Below are positions 28,487 through 36,555 of a stretch of 64,000 bases of DNA, in pieces. Location of the stretch: assembly GCA_963832725.1 (NCBI GenBank), contig CAWHVG010000003.1, forward strand, positions 930,001-994,000, given 5' to 3'. The notes beneath the pieces were generated by a model. The model did not search any database. It saw only the letters and a list, made by a program, of their open reading frames with translations, and had not been told where the DNA came from. This DNA comes from JAEZBP01 sp963832725. Its GTDB lineage: Bacteria; Myxococcota_A; Polyangia; Polyangiales; Sandaracinaceae. The translations under genes and the position numbers were made by a program. Positions within the stretch are counted from its first letter, which is position 1. The number at the start of each line of letters is the position of its first letter.

Positions 28487-30199
28487 TCAGGCTCGTTCGC
28501 GCCGGAGGGCCGACGCGCCTTCGAAGATCATCCACAGCACCAGCGCCAACATCGAGACGGCGAGCGCCGTGAGCGGCATGTTGCCCTGCGCGAGAAAGCG
28601 CCGGAGCGACGACACGAGCGCCAGGAGCGCCACCGCCGCCGTAAACACCATCGGCACCACCAGCGGCCAGACCGGCCGTCGCTTCGCCGCCGCGTAGAGC
28701 GCCAGCACCATCAGCGTCAGGGCCGCCAGGAGCTGGTTGCTCGCCCCGAAGATCGGCCACAGCACCCAGCCCGCTTGCGTGCTGCGGCCGGTCGCCGGGT
28801 CGGTCACGTCCCAGAACGCCAAGAGCGCCGCCGGGACCACCGCCAGCGTCGTCGCCAGGTAGGGATTTTGGAGCGGCCTCAGTCGGAGCGCGCGCCCCAT
28901 CTCCTCCAGGATCAGGCGCTGGATGCGCGTCGCCGTGTCGAGCGTGGTGGCCGCGAACGAGATGACCAGCACGGCCATCAGCGTGCGCGCGAGGCCCGTC
29001 GGCAGACCTAGCGACTCCAGGAACGCGCCGCCCCCGAGGACGAACGCAGCCGCCTTGTTGGTCCCGGCGTGCGCCCAGCTGTCGTAGTAGGTGGCCCACG
29101 AGAGGTCGGCGACCGCCCCCTGCCCGGGCAGCGTGCACGCGCTCACGAGCCCGACCCCGGCGACCGCCGCCATGGTCGAGGCCAGCGCCAGCGTCCCCTC
29201 GCCGAGCATGGCGCCGAAGCCGATCATGCGCGCATCCCGGAGCGCGCCCAGCTGCTTGCTGCTGGTGCCGCTGGCGACCAACCCGTGGAAGCCGCTGATC
29301 GCGCCGCAGGCGATGGTGACGAAGAGCAGCGGGAAGATCGGCGGCGCGTCCTCGTCGCCCAGCCGGACCGCCGGCGCGTCGAAGTGCGGGTGCGCGACGA
29401 AGAGCCCAGCGAAGAGGAGCGCTAGCCCCACGAAGAGCTGATGGCTGTTGATGTAGTCGCGCGGCTGCAGCAGGAGCCAGACCGGCAGGAGGCTCGCGAT
29501 CGCCGAGTAGACGAAGAGCCCGACAATCCACGCGCGCTCCGCGCCCTGCTGCGAGAGCCCGAGCTCGCGCACGTCGAGTGGCACCCGCGTGCCGAGGTAG
29601 ACGAACGCGTAGAGCAGCACGACGGCGATGATCGACGGCCAGAGCGCGCGCACCTTCCGCCGGTAGAGCAACCACCCCATCACCACCGCGATCACGATCT
29701 CGATGTTGATGGGCAACACGGCGCTCGGCTGCGCCACGAAGAGCCCCGCGATCGCCATCGCGAACACGGCCAGCACCAGCCACACCAGAACCAGCACGAA
29801 GCACATGAACATCAGGCGCGCGCGACCGCTGAGCACCGTGCCCGCCACGTCGGCGATCGAGCGGCCCTTCTCGCGCACGCTCACTACGAGCGCGCCGAAG
29901 TCGTGCACCGCGCCCATGAAGATCGCCCCCAGCACGACCCAGATCAGGGCGGGCAGCCAGCCCCAATACGCTGCGACGCAGGGGCCGATGATCGGCGCTG
30001 CGCCGGCGATCGACGTGAAGTGGTGCCCGAAGAGCACGTGCTTGTCGGTCGGCACGTAGTCGCGCCCGTCCTCGAGCTCGTGGGCGGGCGTGACCAACTC
30101 CTCGTCATCGCCGAAAACGCGGCGGCCGATCCAGCGCGCATAGAACCGATAGCCGAGCCCGAAACAGACGAGGACCGCGGCGGTGACGAGGGCTGCCAT
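28487..30199 (-). CDS. cstA: Carbon starvation protein A-like peptide/pyruvate transporter
   Basis: A 570-residue, highly hydrophobic protein with about 15 membrane helices. Family marks include YFGHHFTSIAGAAPIIGP-type sequence (here HVLFGHHFTSIAGAAPIIGP), GAVHDFGALVVSVREKGRSI and GFHGLVASGTSSKQL. CstA-type carriers take up peptides or pyruvate under carbon limitation. At 570 residues it is shorter than E. coli CstA (about 700) and close to the shorter Gram-positive and delta forms. It is transcribed divergently from gmk; the 352-bp interval between them would hold both promoters. Confidence 0.92.
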   Translation of the reverse strand: MAALVTAAVLVCFGLGYRFYARWIGRRVFGDDEELVTPAHELEDGRDYVPTDKHVLFGHHFTSIAGAAPIIGPCVAAYWGWLPALIWVVLGAIFMGAVHDFGALVVSVREKGRSIADVAGTVLSGRARLMFMCFVLVLVWLVLAVFAMAIAGLFVAQPSAVLPINIEIVIAVVMGWLLYRRKVRALWPSIIAVVLLYAFVYLGTRVPLDVRELGLSQQGAERAWIVGLFVYSAIASLLPVWLLLQPRDYINSHQLFVGLALLFAGLFVAHPHFDAPAVRLGDEDAPPIFPLLFVTIACGAISGFHGLVASGTSSKQLGALRDARMIGFGAMLGEGTLALASTMAAVAGVGLVSACTLPGQGAVADLSWATYYDSWAHAGTNKAAAFVLGGGAFLESLGLPTGLARTLMAVLVISFAATTLDTATRIQRLILEEMGRALRLRPLQNPYLATTLAVVPAALLAFWDVTDPATGRSTQAGWVLWPIFGASNQLLAALTLMVLALYAAAKRRPVWPLVVPMVFTAAVALLALVSSLRRFLAQGNMPLTALAVSMLALVLWMIFEGASALRRERA

Positions 30200-30298
30200 A
30201 CGGCCGGGGAGCGTACACCGCTCTCATCGCGTGCCGAACGCCGCCCGCGAGACGCGCAGCGGACGTGCCCGGGCGCGGAGAAAGCGCGCCACCAGCGA

Positions 30299-30370
30299 CG
30301 CTCGTCGGCCCGAACGCGCAGCGGCGCCATTGCGCTCCGATTTCCTTCGTGCTCGGAACTTCAACGGACC
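30299..30370 (+). repeat. Left arm of imperfect inverted repeat flanking gmk
   Basis: About 72 nt, beginning CGCTCGTCGGCCCGAAC and ending CTTCAACGGACC. The reverse complement of 31277-31347 matches it at both ends (17 nt exact at the outer end, about 28 of 31 at the inner end) with a diverged middle. Confidence 0.6.
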
Positions 30371-30381
30371 TGCTACGCTAG

Positions 30382-30547
30382 CTAGATGTCCGAGGCGGAA
30401 GTCGCGACCGGGTTGGCCGAGCAATCGGCGTCGAGATTGGGGGCGCGCCCCCGCAGGAAGTACAAAGCACTTTCGAGGAGGCTCGCCCCCGAGATCGGCG
30501 TCGAGGGCCGGCCAGAACGTGTTGCGACTGCCGCGGAGGACATCTAG
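30382..30547 (+). promoter_or_regulatory. Structured leader upstream of gmk with part-sequestered ribosome-binding site
   Basis: A 24-nt 5' arm (30382-30405, starting CTAGATGTCC) can pair with a 3' arm (30524-30547, ending GGACATCTAG) at 20 of 24 positions. The enclosed about 118 nt hold further short stems, including the palindrome GGGGGCGCGCCCCC near 30439. The 3' arm contains GGAGGA (30535-30540), the gmk Shine-Dalgarno, 11 nt before the ATG. A switch that opens or closes translation is possible; no ligand is known and no riboswitch class is recognised. Confidence 0.45.
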
Positions 30548-30551
30548 TTCG

Positions 30552-31175
30552 ATGGACGAGCTTCTCCTCCTCATCCTGTGCTCCCCCTCGGGCGCAGGAA
30601 AGACGACGCTGACCCGACACCTGCTCCGCGAGATGCCGGAGCTCACCTTCTCGGTTTCGCACACCACGCGAGCGCCGCGGGCGGGCGAGGTGGACGGCGA
30701 GGCCTACCACTTCATCGATCGGGGGCGTTTCCAGGAGATGATCGACGAGGGCCGCTTCGCGGAGTGGGCGACGGTCCACGGCAACCTCTACGGCACCAGC
30801 GTGGACGAGCTCGAGCGCGCACGCCGCGCCGGCAAGCGCGGAATGGTCTTCGACATCGACTACCAGGGCGCGCGCCAGATCAAAGCGAAGCTCCCGGCGG
30901 TGGTCGGGCTCTATGTCCTGCCGCCCTCGATGGCGGAGCTGCGGCGGCGATTGGAGGGGCGCGGGTCGGATTCGGCCGACGTGATCGAGCGCCGCTTCGC
31001 CAAGGCGCGAACCGAGATCGAGCACTACCCCTTCTTCGACTATCTCGTGGTCAACGACGACCTCGAGCACGCCAAGCAGACCGTGGTCGCCATCGCCCGC
31101 GCCGAGCAGGCGCGCCGTTGGCGGCTCGCCTCGCTGGCCGAGTCGTTGCTCGCGAACGACCACCTCGGGCGCTGA
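30552..31175 (+). CDS. gmk: Guanylate kinase
   Basis: Phosphorylates GMP to GDP with ATP. The product has 207 residues from the ATG at 30552, which follows GGAGGA. The P-loop is SPSGAGKT (residues 11-18), followed by SVSHTTRAPRAGEVDGEAYHF (the GMP-binding region), DIDYQGARQIK, and RRLEGRGSDS of the lid. All are standard. A longer in-frame extension upstream exists but is not protein-like and overlaps the structured leader. Confidence 0.96.
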   Translation: MDELLLLILCSPSGAGKTTLTRHLLREMPELTFSVSHTTRAPRAGEVDGEAYHFIDRGRFQEMIDEGRFAEWATVHGNLYGTSVDELERARRAGKRGMVFDIDYQGARQIKAKLPAVVGLYVLPPSMAELRRRLEGRGSDSADVIERRFAKARTEIEHYPFFDYLVVNDDLEHAKQTVVAIARAEQARRWRLASLAESLLANDHLGR

Positions 31176-31276
31176 GCGCCGAGCTCGGGACGGATTCTTC
31201 GGAACCGGCGCCGCCGGAGTCTGGCGAGATGCGCCTCGGCATCGCGCGAGGAGCGCGGAGGAAGCTCGCCTCCAAC

Positions 31277-31347
31277 GGTCCGTTGAAGTACCGAGCCCGA
31301 AGGATTTCGGTTGCGCGACGTCCCGGCTGTGTTCGGGCCGACGAGCG
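31277..31347 (-). repeat. Right arm of imperfect inverted repeat flanking gmk
   Basis: The counterpart of 30299-30370 in opposite orientation. It lies in the 258-bp interval between gmk and radA, which contains no gene. Confidence 0.6.
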
Positions 31348-31433
31348 AATGCTTCAGCATTTGCGAGGAGGAACGGACGACCAGACGCGTCGTCCCGTCC
31401 GAAAGCCGAGGGGCGAGGTTCTGTAACGGACTG

Positions 31434-32840
31434 CTAACCCAGCGCCTCGTGCAGCGCGCCAGCCAGGGTGCGCACGCCGATCAGCTCCATTCCGGCTCGC
31501 TCCTCGGGGCCGAGGCGCTCGAGATTGCTGGCCGGCATGACGGCGCGCGAGAAGCCGAGCTTGCGTGCTTCGGCCAGCCGCGCCGCCGCACGCGGCACCG
31601 CGCGCACCTCACCGGCGAGCCCGACTTCGCCGAAGGCCACCAGCTCCTGCGGGACCGCTCGCTCGCGCAAGCTCGACACGATCGCCACCGCCAACGCGAG
31701 ATCCACCGCGCGCTCCTCCACCCGCGCCCCGCCCGCGACGCTGGCGAAGACGTCCTGATCGAGCACGTGGACGTCCGCCTTTCGATCGAGCACCGCCAAC
31801 AAGATCGAAAGACGGCTCCCGTCCAGGCCCGAAGCGACACGACGCGCGGAGCCGTAGACGGCGGGCGCCACCAGCGCCTGCACCTCCACCAAGAGCGGTC
31901 GCGAGCCCTCCGCCGTCGGCAGCACCAGCGAGCCGGCCGCACGCGCCGGCCGCTCCGCCAAGAAGAGCGCGCTCGGATCGGGGACCTCGCGCAGCCCGTC
32001 CTGCACCATCTCGAACACCCCCACCTCGTGCGCGGCACCGAAGCGGTTCTTGGTCGCGCGGACCATGCGGAAGGCGCCCGTCGCGTCGCCCTCGAAGCTC
32101 AACACCGTGTCGACGAGGTGCTCGAGCACCTTGGGCCCGGCCAGCATGCCCTCCTTGGTCACGTGGCCGATGAAGAAAAGCGTGGTCCCCTCGCGCTTCG
32201 CGACCTCGATCAGCCGGGCCGCGACCTCCCGGATCTGCGAGACGCTGCCGGCCACCGAGTCCAGCCCGGAGCTCCGCAGCGTCTGGACACTGTCGATCAC
32301 GATCGCCGCCGGGCGCTCGCGGTGGACCGTGTCCTCGACCTCTTCGAGCTCGGTCGTGGCCTGCACCAGCACGTGCTCGAGCGACGCCACGCCGAGCCGG
32401 CCCGCCCGGAGCGCCACCTGCGCGGCGGACTCCTCACCGCTGACGTAGAGACCCCGTCCGTCTTCCGAGGCGAGACCCGACAGGGCCTGCATCAGGAGCG
32501 TGGACTTGCCGATGCCGGGGTCGCCGCCGAGCAGGACCACACCGCCCGCGACCGCACCGCCGCCGAGCACCCGATCGAGCTCACCGATCCCGGTCGTGCG
32601 GCGCGACGCGCCTTCGGGCGGGACCTCGGCGAGGGGGGTGGCCGCGAGTGCGGGCGCGAGCGCGCGAGCCCGCCCAACGCTCCCCTTGGGCGCCGGTCGC
32701 ACCCGCTCTTCGGAGAGGCTGTTCCACGCGCCGCAGCTCGGGCACTTGCCGAGCCAGCGCGGCGCGCTGCCTCCGCACTCGCCACACACGAAGACCGTCT
32801 TCTGCTTCTGCTTTCGTCCCGCCGTCACGTCGCCCCGCAT
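31434..32840 (-). CDS. radA: DNA repair protein RadA
   Basis: RadA is a RecA-like, DnaB-type helicase that promotes branch migration in recombination. The start at 32840 (MRGDVTAGRKQKQKTVF) puts the zinc finger CGECG...CPSCG at residues 19-37; the frame upstream is not protein-like. Walker A is GGDPGIGKST, the RadA-specific motif is KNRFGAAHEVGVF, and a Lon-like C-terminal domain follows (VAIVSSLRERAVPQ, FGEVGLAGEVRAV). At 468 residues it is complete. It is convergent with gmk and divergent from the TPR gene at 33025. Confidence 0.95.
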   Translation of the reverse strand: MRGDVTAGRKQKQKTVFVCGECGGSAPRWLGKCPSCGAWNSLSEERVRPAPKGSVGRARALAPALAATPLAEVPPEGASRRTTGIGELDRVLGGGAVAGGVVLLGGDPGIGKSTLLMQALSGLASEDGRGLYVSGEESAAQVALRAGRLGVASLEHVLVQATTELEEVEDTVHRERPAAIVIDSVQTLRSSGLDSVAGSVSQIREVAARLIEVAKREGTTLFFIGHVTKEGMLAGPKVLEHLVDTVLSFEGDATGAFRMVRATKNRFGAAHEVGVFEMVQDGLREVPDPSALFLAERPARAAGSLVLPTAEGSRPLLVEVQALVAPAVYGSARRVASGLDGSRLSILLAVLDRKADVHVLDQDVFASVAGGARVEERAVDLALAVAIVSSLRERAVPQELVAFGEVGLAGEVRAVPRAAARLAEARKLGFSRAVMPASNLERLGPEERAGMELIGVRTLAGALHEALG

Positions 32841-33024
32841 CGTCCGAGGTCCAAGGAACGTTGCGTCGAGCAGAGCGCCCCGCAGCCCCGGACGCAAGCA
32901 CCGACGGATTGCGGGAGTGGCGACTGACGGGAACGCGCCGTTTTCTTGCCCCCTCGATCCGCGTTGGGGCATCACGAAGACCGGAGCGGCTCCTCGAGAT
33001 TGGCCGCCCGAGGAGGCGATTGCG

Positions 33025-33842
33025 ATGAAGGAGCCCCATCGACTCGACGTGCGCGTGCTGCGCTTCCGAGCGGAGCCGCAGCGGGACGAGCCCGCGCTCT
33101 TGGCGCACGCGCTGATTGATTCGGGCCGCTTCGGCGAGGCGCTCGATTCTGACGGCCGATGCGCTCGCCCAGGACCCGAGCGACCCCGAGCTCTGGTTCG
33201 AGCACGGCGTCGCGCTGGCCCGGGCGGGACGGATCGCCGAAGCGCAGCGCGCGCTGGTCCGCGCGGCGGAGATGGCCCCCGACTGGGTGGAGCCTTGGCG
33301 GCACCTGGCGGAGGTGCTGCTGCGCCGAGAGCGGCCCGAACGCGCGCTGAGCGTGGTGGAGCGTGCGCTGGCCATCGAGCCGGACGACGAAGGCCTGGCC
33401 GCGCTGCGCCGCTCGGCGTCGTTGAGCGCGCGGGTGCGTCGCTTCGCCCGGCGCCCGGAGAACGAAGAGCCGGCGATGTTGGCGCAGGAGCTCATCGCGG
33501 AGGGGCGCGCCGACGACGCGTTCGAAGTGACCCGCACGGCGCTCGTCGCCGAGTTGGACGACGTCGACCTGCTCGTCACCCACGCGCGCGCCGCCCGCGC
33601 CGCAAGGCGACCTCGAAGAGGCCGAGAACGCGCTCTCGACGGCCAGCTTCGAGGCGCCCGAGTGGCCGGCGCTCTGGAAGCTCCTGGCCGAGGTTCGGAG
33701 CGAGCTGGGCCGGCTCGACGACGCGCTGAGCGCGGCCACCCGCGCGCTGACCTTCGATCCGTGCGACGTGGCGCTGCGCCTGCTCGTCGAGCGCCTCGAG
33801 CGCGAGACAGGCGGAGGCGACCCCGCGCGACGGTCGAGCTGA
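33025..33842 (+). CDS. TPR-repeat protein (two apparent frameshifts)
   Basis: ATG 33025 follows GAGGAGG at 8 nt. Read through, about 272 residues form tandem TPR helices: LIDSGRFGEAL, DPSDPELWFEHGVALARAGRI, WRHLAEVLLRRERPERALSV, EGDLEEAEN, WPALWKLLAEVRSELGRLDDAL. The frame breaks at GATTC 33145-33149 (two bases short of GAGATTC) and again near 33600-33612 (one extra or two missing bases). The protein reads normally on both sides of each, ending with TGA at 33840-33842. No signal peptide is seen, so it is probably a cytoplasmic scaffold. No partner can be named. Confidence 0.75.
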
Positions 33843-34247
33843 GGCGGCGGGACCGGCCCCAGAGCGCCCGGCGCGGCGAGGAGCAGCCCGGGTGCCGCGC
33901 CGCGAGCGCATCGCGCGCGGGACTGCCGACCAAGCGATGTCACCGCCCCTGCGAGGGCATCGCGCGCGGGACCCGCCGCCGAAGCGACGTCGCTGGCGCA
34001 CACGGCGACGCTCGGACCGACACGATGTGCGCGCAGCACGGCGCTGCGACCAGCGGCGGGCGACCGGCGGGGAGCCTGGCCGCCGGCGGCCACGACGCTC
34101 GGCCCGACACGGTGCGAGGGCGGTACGCGAGCCGGGTTGCGAGCTCGCGGCGAGTGGGACGGCATGCCGTGGATGTCCTCGAGCCGGACGCCCTGCGAGG
34201 CCGCCCGGCGGCGCGTGACTCGTCGCCGAGACCGCGAGACGTCGCCG
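33843..34247. other. Gene-free interval between convergent genes, with degenerate repeats
   Basis: No convincing gene. It contains duplicated GC-rich words: GCATCGCGCGCGGGAC occurs near 33908 and again near 33958, and two related GACGCTCGG(A/C)CCGACACG segments occur near 34008 and 34094. No terminator hairpin with a T-run is evident. Confidence 0.5.
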
Positions 34248-36428
34248 TCAGTACATGACGCCGAGCACGAGCCGGAAGGTCATCGCGTTTCCGAGGCTCG
34301 GCACCGGCGTCATGATCGGGATGTAGCCCAGGCCGCCGAGCGGGAAGAAGATGCCCCACTGAGCCTGCGCGAAGAACCCGTCCGTCAGGTCCGGGCCGTC
34401 CTCGCTCCGGTAGTACGCCGTCACGTCGATCTCGACGCCGAGGTCGTCCTGGTTGCCGTACGACTGCAGCACCTGCGACGCGCGGCTCCACACCACGTCC
34501 GCCCGGGCGCCGAGGAGCTGGCCGAAGCTGTTGCGGATGAAGTCGTAGCTGATGCCGGGCTTCAAGTAGTACGCGCCCGCGATCTGCCGCATCACGTTCC
34601 GCCAGAAGATGAGATCGATGCGGTAGTTCGGGTGCATGTAGAACGTGCTGTACGTGTTGTTTCGCACGCCCGCCGGACCCGCCGCGACCTGCGGGTTGAA
34701 CCCGGCAAGACGCGAGAAGCCCTCCTGATCTTGATCGCCGCTGGCGTAGCCGGCGTAGAGGTAGATCCCGAGCTGGTCGTTGAGCAGGTGGTACTCGCCC
34801 TCGAACGCGAACGCACCCTGCAGCAGCGTGGCACCGCCACCGCTGGCCATGCCGAGGTAGCTGGTGTTGAAGATATTGTCGATCGTGCCGTAGACGCCGA
34901 CCGCCTCGATCTCGAGCCGAAGCTTCTCGAAGAGGAACTGGGCCCAGAGGTCGACGGTGAAGATGTTGGCGCCGCGACGCACGAAGATGGGGTCACCGAA
35001 CTGCCGTTGGGCCTGACTCGGGGGGTTCGGGCTGGTGCTGTCCACCGTTCCCGAGAGCGTTCCGTTGGCGTTGCAGATGACACAGAGCCCGAAGGGGTTC
35101 GTGGTGCCCGACGACGTCAGGTTCTGGTTGCGGTACACGCCGTACACGCCCGCGTTGAACACGGCGTCGCCGCGGGCGAGGGAAGCGGTCTGCTCCTCCT
35201 GGGTCGCGCGGTAGGCGGCGCCGACGGCGAACTGCTCGATGTCGTCGATGCGGCTCCGATCGAAGGGGATCCCGCCCAGGTCCGCCGGCTCCTGATAGAG
35301 CAGCCCCTCGCCGGCGAAGTCCCAAGCCCCGAAGAAGTTGATGCCCGCCAGCCGCGTCGAGAGCATCACCGTGTCGACGTCGGTCTGGTAGTCCGAGTCG
35401 ATCCCGCTGCCCCCGTTGGCGAGGATGCCGAGACCCCAGTGGCGACCCATCCGGCCGAAGCGCAGCTCGCCGAGCCCGCGGTTTCGCACCTCCGCCCACG
35501 CGCGCCGCACGCGCACGCTGTCCTGCAGCGAGTTCACCCCGTACTGCGGCGAGGCGAGGGTCGTCGTCAACGTGTCGATGGGCGCGAACGTGGTCCGCTC
35601 GTAGCGGTAGTAGGGGTCGATGTACTGGTAGTTTCCGGCGGAGCTTCCGGCCGGGAGGCCCGCCGCTCCGACCGCGTAGCTGTTCGGCGTGGACCCGAGC
35701 ACCATGTTGTCGAAGACGTCGAGCTGCATCCGCACCCGGACGTCGTCGCTGAGGTTGACCGTCGGCTCCAGGCGAAGGCGCATGTTGGCGGAAGCCAGCG
35801 CGTTCTGGTCGCAGCTGGTGCTCGAGCCCGGACCGCTGCAGCCGCCCATGACGGTCGGCCCACCGAGATTCGGGACGTTGTCCTCGGCCGGAATCCACAG
35901 CGCGAAAGGAAGGATCGCGCCGCGGCTCACCTCGTTCTCGTACCCCCACGTGCCGCCTGTCCCGCCGAGGGCGGTCGTGTCCTGTCGATTGAAGAAGAAG
36001 TTGTCCTGGAAGTTACCGCGGAAGCGCATGTAGCCGTGGAGCTCCACGACCGTCTGCGGCGTCGTCCACTGCGCGCGGGTCGGGTTGGAGGCCTCGTTCG
36101 GCATCGCGCCGTCGAGCCGCGCCTGGGCCTGCTCCGGCGAGGGCAGCTCCTCTTCCGCCTCGTCCCCGGTACTGGCCGCCGCCTCGCCCTCGCCCTCACC
36201 CTCCTCGTCCGGAGCCGGCTCCTCGGCCGTCTGCTCCTCGGTGGTGGTGCTGCCGAGCTGCAACGACTCCGCGGCCGGCGGGCGCAGCCGGGGCTGCTCC
36301 TCCTCATCGGTCCACTCTTCCTCGCCGGCCGGTTCCTGCTCCTGCGTCTCTTCGGGCGCCTGCGCAAAGGCCACCGAAGCGACGAGGAGCAAGGACGAAG
36401 CAGAGACCAGCCAAGTCAATCGTCGCAT
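34248..36428 (-). CDS. Large outer-membrane beta-barrel protein (TIGR04551-like)
   Basis: The start at 36428 follows GGGGAGAG and gives a signal peptide (LTWLVSASSLLLVASVAFAQ). Then comes a Glu/Ala-rich acidic segment to about residue 100. The remaining about 600 residues alternate in strand-like fashion with many aromatic and Gly residues (ELHGYMRFRGNFQDNFFFN, GELRFGRMGRHWGLGI, YAGYASGDQDQEGF) and end in TFRLVLGVMY, with aromatic last residue, as for a porin-sized barrel. It resembles the myxobacterial TIGR04551 proteins of unknown function; I cannot confirm that membership here. Two close cysteines (CVIC) lie in a likely loop. Confidence 0.7.
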   Translation of the reverse strand: MRRLTWLVSASSLLLVASVAFAQAPEETQEQEPAGEEEWTDEEEQPRLRPPAAESLQLGSTTTEEQTAEEPAPDEEGEGEGEAAASTGDEAEEELPSPEQAQARLDGAMPNEASNPTRAQWTTPQTVVELHGYMRFRGNFQDNFFFNRQDTTALGGTGGTWGYENEVSRGAILPFALWIPAEDNVPNLGGPTVMGGCSGPGSSTSCDQNALASANMRLRLEPTVNLSDDVRVRMQLDVFDNMVLGSTPNSYAVGAAGLPAGSSAGNYQYIDPYYRYERTTFAPIDTLTTTLASPQYGVNSLQDSVRVRRAWAEVRNRGLGELRFGRMGRHWGLGILANGGSGIDSDYQTDVDTVMLSTRLAGINFFGAWDFAGEGLLYQEPADLGGIPFDRSRIDDIEQFAVGAAYRATQEEQTASLARGDAVFNAGVYGVYRNQNLTSSGTTNPFGLCVICNANGTLSGTVDSTSPNPPSQAQRQFGDPIFVRRGANIFTVDLWAQFLFEKLRLEIEAVGVYGTIDNIFNTSYLGMASGGGATLLQGAFAFEGEYHLLNDQLGIYLYAGYASGDQDQEGFSRLAGFNPQVAAGPAGVRNNTYSTFYMHPNYRIDLIFWRNVMRQIAGAYYLKPGISYDFIRNSFGQLLGARADVVWSRASQVLQSYGNQDDLGVEIDVTAYYRSEDGPDLTDGFFAQAQWGIFFPLGGLGYIPIMTPVPSLGNAMTFRLVLGVMY

Positions 36429-36511
36429 CGTCTCTCCCCACCGGGCGCGTGGCCCGGGCGGGGCGGTGCTATCACGTGGCCAGGAGCCGAGCAATCAGAG
36501 GAATCCGTGTC

Positions 36512-36541
36512 TTGACGCGCTCGCGCGGAGCCGGGTAATTG
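36512..36541 (+). promoter_or_regulatory. Predicted RNase J promoter (TTGACG-N18-TAATTG)
   Basis: TTGACG 36512-36517 and TAATTG 36536-36541 are 18 bp apart. The -10 ends only 14 bp before the ATG at 36556, so the transcript would be almost leaderless. Confidence 0.45.
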
Positions 36542-36555
36542 CGACCCCTTCGACG

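Noticed and set aside
30439..30452. The palindrome GGGGGCGCGCCCCC as an operator
   Set aside because: Such words are expected in very GC-rich DNA, and it lies inside the gmk leader fold.
33843..34247. A gene spanning the convergent gap
   Set aside because: All frames are Arg/Pro/Ala-rich with short repeated DNA words, and no domain is visible.
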